Of a DNA stretch of 12,008 nucleotides, positions 7,455 through 12,008 are shown in pieces. The position numbers and the translations under genes are program-made. The notes beneath the pieces were generated by a model that was not told the DNA's origin, made no database searches, and saw only the letters and a program-made list of their open reading frames with translations. Numbering within the stretch: position 1 is the first letter of the stretch; each line of letters starts with the position of its first letter. Source of the DNA: CAZFQG01 sp964520785 (lineage in GTDB: Bacteria; Planctomycetota; Planctomycetia; Pirellulales; Thermoguttaceae); assembly GCA_964520785.1 (NCBI GenBank), contig CAZFQG010000192.1, positions 1 through 12,008 on the forward strand. The letters run 5' to 3'.

Positions 7455-7495
7455 AAAAAGGGGGACGAGACCATTCCATTGGGCCTCGATCCCCC
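7455..7495 (-). terminator. Intrinsic terminator of the secreted-protein gene
   Basis: On the minus strand GGGGGA and CGAG (7485-7495, with one bulged base) pair with CTCG and TCCCCC (7460-7469), and the stem is followed at once by TTTTT (7455-7459). It lies about 60 bp beyond the stop of the 7557-9410 gene and just before the sirtuin, so it separates these two units. The sirtuin promoter must overlap it or lie just after it; TATAGT (7448-7453) is a possible -10 box but lacks a good -35. Confidence 0.7.
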
Positions 7496-7498
7496 ATG

Positions 7499-7525
7499 GG
7501 TTCACGCATTGGCGGTCCGTGAACC
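7499..7525. repeat. Inverted repeat GGTTCACG/CGTGAACC
   Basis: Perfect 8-bp arms (7499-7506 and 7518-7525) with an 11-nt loop, between the stop of the secreted-protein gene and its terminator. It has no T tract. It could be an accessory 3' hairpin that protects the transcript, or a protein-binding site; the sequence does not decide. Confidence 0.4.
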
Positions 7526-7556
7526 GCTATTACGGCTGGTTCAGGGCTTTCTCGGT

Positions 7557-9410
7557 CTATTCTTCCGGTTCCGCCTGCCGGACGAGCCGCCAGGTCAGCG
7601 TCTCTCCATCTTTCAGGTGGATTAGAACGGGAGTTTCGTCCTGCGTCAAGTTCGCGATTCCAGCTTCCATGATTTCGTCGCGATCTTCGCCGATGAACCA
7701 GGCGGCCCGCTGCGTTTCAGGGTCGACCGAGCCGGTGATGGGTTCGGTCTTATTCTCGTCGTCCGGGAGATAATAAGTCCCCCCTATGATGCCGTCCTTC
7801 GTCACGGCAAGCTGCAAGAACGCCTGGGGTACTTCCTCTTCTGGGTTCAGCAGGGCGAACACCCCCAAGGGCTGCCACGAATCCTCGGCGAGGGCCGCAT
7901 CTTCGGCAAGGGCCTGCTGCCCTTTCTCGGCTAGAGCCTCCGCCCGGGCGGCGTACGCCGCTACGGTCACGACTTGTCTCCCGTCGTAATATACGTAGCC
8001 GTTTTGGTATACGACGTTCGTTCCATAATTGTAATAGATCGGCTGGGGCCAATCCCAAATCACCCATCCGGTCAGTACGCCCCAGGTGGGGCAATACCAC
8101 CAGTGCCGCCATGGGTGGTGGTGGAAATGCCACCGCGTCCAGTAGCTCGGCCGGTACCGCCAATCCGGGCCGAACCACGCCCCTCCAATCCCCGCATACC
8201 GCCGGTAGTGATTCCGATGCGGATGCGCGACTGGGAGGGATCGCGGGTGATGCCACGGTCGCGAGTATACCCGCGGGTGGATCGGTCGCCCACCGATGCC
8301 GGCCTTTCCGGCCGGTCCGCCGCGATGGTGAACCCCGGGAGGACCCACCCGCCATGGACGCTCTGGGGCGCGCATTCCCGGCCTGGATCCAACGACGTCG
8401 GGCCGACGCCGCGGCGATTCACTTGGGTTCAGCCTTCTAGATCCGTCACGGTCATCAGGTCGGCGCAGCGAAGGAGACCCAATCCGTTCGGATCGGAGGG
8501 AAGAACCGTTTCTCGGGTCCAGCCGTCTGGGGTCGTCGCGGCCATCAGGTTGGCGTAGCGAAGGGGACCCAATATGTTCGGATTGCCGGGAGGAATCGTT
8601 CCTCGGGTCCGGCCGTCTGGGCGCTTCGCCCCCTCGTTTCCGCTCGACTGAGTCGCCTAGTCCACCTCGACGACGGTCGGAGTCGCCATTCCTCAAGTCG
8701 GGTCGCCCCGGGCTCTCGGTTTCGGGTTTCCCCACCGAGGTGCCTCCCGGTCTCCCTGGACCACCATCCCGACCGGTCCTCGGGCCGCGGTCCCGGCTGG
8801 ACGGCGTGGCTTGGGGGCGTTCCACGTTGAGGCTCTCCGCGATTAGGCGTCGCATGGGCGATCCGTCCCGCCGTTCGACCGTCCTCTCCGGTCGGGGCCG
8901 TGAAGCGTCGATGGAATCGGGACGCCGGGTCGGTGTTTGTACCGTCCGGCGCACTTGGGCGGGAAGTTGAGGCCGCCCGCTGGAGGCACCTGCCTGGCGC
9001 GGGCTCCTCGCCGGTCCTTGAACCGGCCGTTGGACCTGCACGGGAGACCGCGTTCGGCTGCCGGTATTGACATCCTTGCTGGGACGCCGAGACGGTGTCT
9101 GAACCGGCCGTTGGACTCCGGCGGCGTGCTGCGTGCCGGTGCTGCGTTGTATTCCACCGGAGCGATCCGTCCGCTGCCGCAACGTCTGGGCGGCGGAACG
9201 TTCCCGCGACTGCATTGCCGGTAGGGGGGTCGCCCGTCTCGGCGAGCCTCCACTGCCTCGGAACTCGCTCCGCTGCGAGGGCGCCCCTCTTGGTTCTCCC
9301 GAACGGCCCCCCTTTCCGCGCTGCGCGTTTGCTTCGGTCACCAGCACTAACGCGCCCAATACGATGATCAGACCGGCAAGTCGAGTGCCTCGAACCGTTG
9401 TCGTATTCAT
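7557..9410 (-). CDS. Secreted Arg/Pro-rich repeat protein with planctomycete-type C-terminal module
   Basis: The 617-residue product starts with a clear Sec signal peptide: a hydrophobic stretch at 11-25 and probable cleavage after ANA (residue 29). Residues 30 to about 400 are rich in Arg, Pro, Ser and Gly, strongly basic and surely disordered, with two internal repeat families: a 27-residue unit (VQRPVQTPSRRP type, starting near 98, 125 and 152) and a 30-residue unit (265-294 and 295-324). A His/Trp/Tyr-rich segment follows (about 386-470, including HFHHHPWRHWWY). The C-terminal module (512-611) has PLGVFALL, FLQLAVTKDGIIGGTYY and ANLTQDETPVLIH, resembling a module of planctomycete surface proteins sometimes loosely named mu-protocadherin-like. 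A strong ribosome site, GGAGGA (9418-9423), sits 7 nt before the ATG, so it may be well expressed. It probably acts at the cell surface or in the periplasm; no biochemical function can be assigned. Confidence 0.85.
   Translation of the reverse strand: MNTTTVRGTRLAGLIIVLGALVLVTEANAQRGKGGRSGEPRGAPSQRSEFRGSGGSPRRATPLPAMQSRERSAAQTLRQRTDRSGGIQRSTGTQHAAGVQRPVQTPSRRPSKDVNTGSRTRSPVQVQRPVQGPARSPRQAGASSGRPQLPAQVRRTVQTPTRRPDSIDASRPRPERTVERRDGSPMRRLIAESLNVERPQATPSSRDRGPRTGRDGGPGRPGGTSVGKPETESPGRPDLRNGDSDRRRGGLGDSVERKRGGEAPRRPDPRNDSSRQSEHIGSPSLRQPDGRDDPRRLDPRNGSSLRSERIGSPSLRRPDDRDGSRRLNPSESPRRRPDVVGSRPGMRAPERPWRVGPPGVHHRGGPAGKAGIGGRPIHPRVYSRPWHHPRSLPVAHPHRNHYRRYAGIGGAWFGPDWRYRPSYWTRWHFHHHPWRHWWYCPTWGVLTGWVIWDWPQPIYYNYGTNVVYQNGYVYYDGRQVVTVAAYAARAEALAEKGQQALAEDAALAEDSWQPLGVFALLNPEEEVPQAFLQLAVTKDGIIGGTYYLPDDENKTEPITGSVDPETQRAAWFIGEDRDEIMEAGIANLTQDETPVLIHLKDGETLTWRLVRQAEPEE
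8439..8618. repeat. Two tandem 90-bp coding repeats
   Basis: Units 8529-8618 and 8439-8528 encode 30-residue copies (residues 265-294 and 295-324 of the secreted protein), each with the core IGSPSLRxPD and ending in RR(L/P)DPRN-type spacers. A degraded third copy follows (RRLNPSE). The DNA copies are still very similar, suggesting fairly recent duplication within the basic linker. Confidence 0.8.
8919..9119. repeat. 81-bp-period coding repeats
   Basis: Three related segments of the secreted protein, GVQRPVQTPSRRP (98-110), QVQRPVQGPARSP (125-137) and QVRRTVQTPTRRP (152-164), recur every 27 residues. The plus-strand 14-mer AACCGGCCGTTGGA occurs in two of the copies (near 9020 and 9101). These repeats are more diverged than the 90-bp pair. 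Confidence 0.7.
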
Positions 9411-9537
9411 GATACCGTCCTCCGCGATTTTTGCGTGGACCTCTCGCCGACATCTCGTGGGCTAAAGGAGCCACAATTGAATGATGCGTGAATTCCGCGA
9501 GAATCCGGGTATCGGAGGTCGAAGCCTGAGGGTCGAC

Positions 9538-10122
9538 TCAATTCGATCCTTCGTAGTCGCGAAGCATTGCATCGAGCAATTCCATCGGCAGCCCGACGAC
9601 GTTCGATTCGCTTCCCTCGACGATGTGAATCCATCCCTGACGGTCCTGCAAGCCGAACGCGCCGGCTTTTCCTTCCCAGAGCCGCGAATCGAGGTATTCC
9701 TCGATCGCTTCGTCGGAAATGTCGTCCATGACGAGAGTCGTCCGCGCGACGCGGACGTCGGGCTCGCTACCGACGGGCCATAAGCAAAGTCCGCTAAAGA
9801 CCCGATGCGTCCGTCCTCGAAGGCTCCTGAGCATCTCCCTTGCATGCGCCAGGTCGTCCGGCTTCCCGAGAATGGCATCTCGGCATTCGGCTACGGTGTC
9901 GCATCCCAGGACCATGCCTGCGTCCAGGCGTCCGACGACGTCGGCCGCCTTCTGTCTCGCAAGCCGCGCGACCAGATTCCGAGGGGACTCACCGTCTCGA
10001 ATGCCGCATTCGGCTTCCTTCGACGGAAAGACCACCTCGAATGAATAGCCCGCCTCGGCGAGCAGGCTGCGCCGCCGAGGGCTTCTACTGGCAAGGATCA
10101 GGCGCGATCGAGGGCGATTCAT
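9538..10122 (-). CDS. maf: Maf-family nucleoside triphosphate pyrophosphatase (dTTP/UTP type)
   Basis: Maf proteins hydrolyse non-canonical or selected nucleoside triphosphates to monophosphates and pyrophosphate, in the cytoplasm. The 194-residue product is full length for the family (E. coli YhdE, about 197). Motifs in order: LILASRSPRRRSLL (8-21), the substrate loop; GCDTVA (73-78) with catalytic D75; GKPDDLAHAREML (86-98); GKAGAFGLQD (151-160); and NVVGLP (174-179). The glutamine in GLQD and the NVVGLP ending match the YhdE dTTPase/UTPase subgroup better than the YceF 7-methyl-GTP subgroup. I chose the ATG at 10122, where the family normally begins and where AAAGGA lies 3 nt upstream. A TTG at 10215 would add 31 residues of unlikely sequence. 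It is monocistronic as far as visible, 127 bp from the next minus-strand gene. A terminator-like hairpin sits about 145 bp upstream. Confidence 0.93.
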   Translation of the reverse strand: MNRPRSRLILASRSPRRRSLLAEAGYSFEVVFPSKEAECGIRDGESPRNLVARLARQKAADVVGRLDAGMVLGCDTVAECRDAILGKPDDLAHAREMLRSLRGRTHRVFSGLCLWPVGSEPDVRVARTTLVMDDISDEAIEEYLDSRLWEGKAGAFGLQDRQGWIHIVEGSESNVVGLPMELLDAMLRDYEGSN

Positions 10123-10266
10123 GTTTCCTTTCACTTGATTTTCCGACGGTTCGGGTGGTTCGTCGCAGCCGTTTCGGGCTTCGCCAAACTCCGTTTCCTT
10201 TCTCGCACTACTCAATCCATGGCAAGAGGGCGCGGCCGTGCGACACGCTCCCGGAGAAAAAGATGG

Positions 10267-10324
10267 AAAAAAACTCGCCCGGCCCGAAGCCGGCAGGATG
10301 GGAATGTCTAGTTGGTTGGCGAGT
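10267..10324 (-). terminator. Terminator-like hairpin upstream of maf, possible attenuator
   Basis: On the minus strand, an inner stem CCGGC/GCCGG with a UUCGG loop (10279-10293) is nested within an outer pairing of ACTCGCC (10318-10324) with GGCGAGT (10273-10279), followed at once by seven T (10267-10273). One base pair of inner and outer stem compete. The inner stem alone is 5 nt from the T tract; the outer pairing brings it next to the tract. It reads towards maf, whose ATG is about 145 bp further on. No minus-strand coding gene lies upstream, so it would end a leader RNA or a small RNA. Confidence 0.5.
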
Positions 10325-10369
10325 CCTTCCCAGATCGTCGGCGAATCGCCTGAAATCCCGGGGCGAGTC
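10318..10369. repeat. Three GGCGARTC direct repeats at 22-bp spacing
   Basis: GGCGAGTC (10318-10325), GGCGAATC (10340-10347) and GGCGAGTC (10362-10369) recur at exactly 22 bp, about two helical turns, so they face the same side of DNA. The middle copy is also part of a palindrome, GGCGA-A-TCGCC (10340-10350). This is the layout expected of a cooperative regulator site between divergent genes. The same bases also take part in the RNA pairing upstream of maf. Confidence 0.45.
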
Positions 10370-10620
10370 GTTTACGATGAGTCAGTTAAACCGCCAAATA
10401 AAACAAAATTTTTCCGATAAATGAATTGCAAGCGTAATTTGGGTGTTATGAAACGATTATTTCACTGTTTTTGTCCTGTTGGGCTCAGATTTTTCGCCCC
10501 ACCTCTGGAACAAACGGCCCGCGCCAAGTATCTTACCATAGACTCGCTTGCCGGGGTCCGAGGAGGTCTCGTACCCTTTAAGGCCAAGCAAGGTTATACA
10601 AGATTTGGAAAGGATGACCT

Positions 10621-10815
10621 ATGAAGAAACTCGGTTTTCTACTTCTCTTCCTCAGCATCGGTTTGTTCTCCTATGGTTGCAGGGAGCCCGAGAGCGCGCC
10701 GACGACCCCTCCGGCGGTCGATGATGGAACGGATGTGGACGATGCGACCATTCCGCCCAACGGCGACGCGGACACCCCCGAAATGCCCGCTCCGGAAGAC
10801 GACGGGAACAACTAG
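10621..10815 (+). CDS. Small acidic putative lipoprotein
   Basis: A 64-residue product. MKK is followed by a hydrophobic core (4-17) and the sequence FSYGC, with C20 as the likely lipidated cysteine; SYG is not an ideal lipobox, since a leucine at -3 is more usual, so plain Sec export is also possible. The remaining 44 residues are rich in Asp, Glu, Pro and Thr, with no recognisable domain, and would be a disordered acidic tail at the membrane. The ribosome site GGAAAGGAT (10607-10615) is good, and a strong terminator follows directly, so this is an independently ended transcript. The function is unknown. Small lipoproteins of this style are common in planctomycetes as far as I recall. Confidence 0.7.
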   Translation: MKKLGFLLLFLSIGLFSYGCREPESAPTTPPAVDDGTDVDDATIPPNGDADTPEMPAPEDDGNN

Positions 10816-10845
10816 TACCCGCGATATTCCCGGTTTGGAAACTTC

Positions 10846-10890
10846 AAGACGTTCACTCGCCTTCGCGGGTTGGGTGAACGTCTTTTTTTC
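10846..10890 (+). terminator. Strong intrinsic terminator after the lipoprotein gene
   Basis: AAGACGTTCAC (10846-10856) pairs perfectly with GTGAACGTCTT (10874-10884): an 11-bp stem with a 17-nt loop, running into seven T (10883-10889). It starts 30 bp after the lipoprotein stop and separates that gene from tsaD, which must therefore have its own promoter within about 75 bp or depend on readthrough. Confidence 0.85.
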
Positions 10891-10966
10891 TTAGAACAGC
10901 CTACCGGCGAGTCCAATTATCTCCCGTTGGAGGATTTCCACGGACCCGCCGGATTCATGGTGGCGA

Positions 10967-12004
10967 ATGCGGATACTCGTTCTCGAAACCAGTTGCGACG
11001 AAACGGCCGCCGCGGTCGTTACGGATCGTTTGGATATTCTCTCGTCGGTCGTGGCCTCGCAGGACCGGTTGCATGAGCGGTACGGCGGCGTCGTGCCGGA
11101 AATCGCCTCGCGTGCGCACGTCGAGCGGATCCTGCCGGTTATCGACGAGGCCGTCCGAAAGGCCGATTTGTCGCTTGCCGCCCTCGACGCGGTTGCCGTA
11201 ACCGTTACACCGGGACTCGCGGGTTCGCTCTTGGTCGGTCTCTCGGCGGCAAAGGCGTTATGCGCCGCGCTCGATTTGCCGCTGATCGGCGTCGATCATC
11301 TTCAGGCGCATGTTTACGCATGCCGCGTCGCTTCCGGAAAGGAGGTATTCCCCTGCGTCGGCATGATTATCAGCGGTGGGCACTCGAACCTCTACCGTTG
11401 CCAAACGCCGTTGGAGTTCGAGCTGCTCGGGGCGACAATCGATGACGCCGCCGGCGAGGCGTTTGACAAGGTGGCGGCGATGCTCCGACTCCCTTATCCC
11501 GGCGGTCCCTCGATTCAGAGAGCCGCCGAAAACGGAAATCCGAAGGCTCTGCGGTTTCCCCGCGCGTTCATTAACGATCAAAGCAGGCTCCAGTTCAGCT
11601 TCAGCGGCTTGAAGACGGCCGTCCGCTACGCCTTGGTCGGCCCCGGTCAAAGCGATTTTTCCCGAATCGATCTTCCGGAAGGGCGGCGAAGCGACATCGC
11701 GGCGAGTTTTCAAGAGGCGGTGGTCGATTGTCTCGTCGCGAAGGCCGATCTGGCATTGAGCAAGACGGGACTTTCCACGCTTTGTGTCGGAGGCGGGGTC
11801 GCGGCCAACCGCCGGTTCCGGGATCGCGTCGAGGAGATGGCCCGCCGACGTGGCGCGACGCTCCATATCGCTCCTTTGCATCTGTGCACCGATAATGCCG
11901 TGATGGGGGCGATCGCGGTCGAGCGCTTCAAGGCCGGACGCTTCGAGCCGCTCGACATCGACGTCTTGCCCGGGCTCGTGCGAATGAAGGGCGATTCCCG
12001 ATGA
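10967..12004 (+). CDS. tsaD: tRNA N6-adenosine threonylcarbamoyltransferase
   Basis: TsaD transfers the threonylcarbamoyl group from TC-AMP to adenosine 37 of tRNAs that read ANN codons, working with TsaB and TsaE. The 345-residue product is full length. It opens with the ASKHA-fold signature ILVLETSCDETAAAVV (3-18). Metal ligands are H111 and H115 in VDHLQAHVYA and D309 in CTDNAVMGA; ISGGHSNLY (135-143), GEAFDKVAAML (163-173), SFSGLKTA (211-218) and GGGVAANRRFR (275-285) are all present. The start at 10967 gives the usual family N-terminus, with only a weak GGTGG ribosome site. The stop TGA (12002-12004) overlaps an ATG at 12001, hinting at a translationally coupled gene beyond the window. 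No tsaB or tsaE is visible here. Confidence 0.97.
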   Translation: MRILVLETSCDETAAAVVTDRLDILSSVVASQDRLHERYGGVVPEIASRAHVERILPVIDEAVRKADLSLAALDAVAVTVTPGLAGSLLVGLSAAKALCAALDLPLIGVDHLQAHVYACRVASGKEVFPCVGMIISGGHSNLYRCQTPLEFELLGATIDDAAGEAFDKVAAMLRLPYPGGPSIQRAAENGNPKALRFPRAFINDQSRLQFSFSGLKTAVRYALVGPGQSDFSRIDLPEGRRSDIAASFQEAVVDCLVAKADLALSKTGLSTLCVGGGVAANRRFRDRVEEMARRRGATLHIAPLHLCTDNAVMGAIAVERFKAGRFEPLDIDVLPGLVRMKGDSR

Positions 12005-12008
12005 TTCA

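Larger units (their letters stand above)
10123..10620. other. Divergent intergenic region between maf and the small lipoprotein gene
   Basis: Nearly 500 bp between genes transcribed away from each other. It contains a minus-strand terminator-like hairpin (10267-10324), three GGCGARTC repeats (10318-10369), and an AT-rich block (about 10388-10470) that is the likely place for promoters on both strands, although I found no strong -35/-10 pair. A 67-codon plus-strand reading frame (10421-10624) ends in a 4-bp overlap with the lipoprotein start, but its AT-rich third positions differ from the neighbouring genes. Confidence 0.5.

Noticed and set aside
8439..9119. Repeats as a CRISPR array
   Set aside because: The periods are 81 and 90 bp in coding multiples of three with diverged copies inside one open frame, and there are no constant repeats separated by unique spacers or any cas genes.
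8545..9474. 309-codon minus-strand frame overlapping the secreted-protein gene
   Set aside because: It is an out-of-frame reading of the Arg-rich repeat region, with no signal peptide. The 7557-9410 frame has the signal peptide, the ribosome site and the conserved C-terminal module.
10215..10215. TTG at 10215 as the start of maf
   Set aside because: It adds 31 residues not seen in the Maf family; the ATG at 10122 has a ribosome-site-like AAAGGA and gives the normal N-terminus.
10421..10624. 67-codon plus-strand frame with a 4-bp overlap with the lipoprotein start
   Set aside because: The overlap is suggestive, but third positions are AT-rich unlike the neighbours, the ribosome site is weak and no family is recognisable. 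I treat it as intergenic, though it is not excluded.

Overview
The window looks like chromosomal DNA from a planctomycete (phylum Planctomycetota). It is GC-rich throughout. The best clue is the secreted protein at 7557-9410: its C-terminal module (a YNYGTNVVY segment, then PLGVFAL, then ANLTQDETPVLIH) resembles a module I associate with planctomycete cell-surface proteins. The shortened UvrC and the GyrA type (GLPPAAMRYTEAR around the active tyrosine) fit. The phylum call rests on recalled family resemblance, not on a search.

Seven loci lie on the minus strand. From the right they are: maf (nucleotide pyrophosphatase, 9538-10122); an Arg/Pro-rich secreted protein (7557-9410) with its own intrinsic terminator; a sirtuin and uvrC separated by only 5 bp (6578-7417, 5142-6572); a frame-broken relic of a GH43-like beta-propeller protein (4355-4947); gyrA (1127-3886); and the 5' part of rnc, encoding RNase III, which runs off the left edge (1-634). 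On the plus strand at the right end are a small acidic putative lipoprotein (10621-10815) with a strong terminator, and tsaD (10967-12004). The tsaD stop overlaps an ATG that may start a further gene beyond the window.

Most of this is housekeeping: RNA processing, DNA topology, excision repair, nucleotide-pool control and tRNA t6A synthesis. There is no sign of a CRISPR array, integrase, intact insertion sequence, tRNA or rRNA, and I do not see a clear new multi-gene system. The notable points are protein-level departures from family norms: a sirtuin with no zinc-binding cysteines, a UvrC ending before the helix-hairpin-helix region, and a GyrA with Met/Pro at the two main quinolone-contact positions plus an acidic insertion in its DNA-wrapping domain. 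Two non-coding regions also stand out. One is the maf upstream region (10266-10369), with a minus-strand terminator-like hairpin, competing complementary segments and three GGCGARTC repeats spaced exactly 22 bp. The other is the rnc promoter, which contains a perfect 12-bp palindrome.
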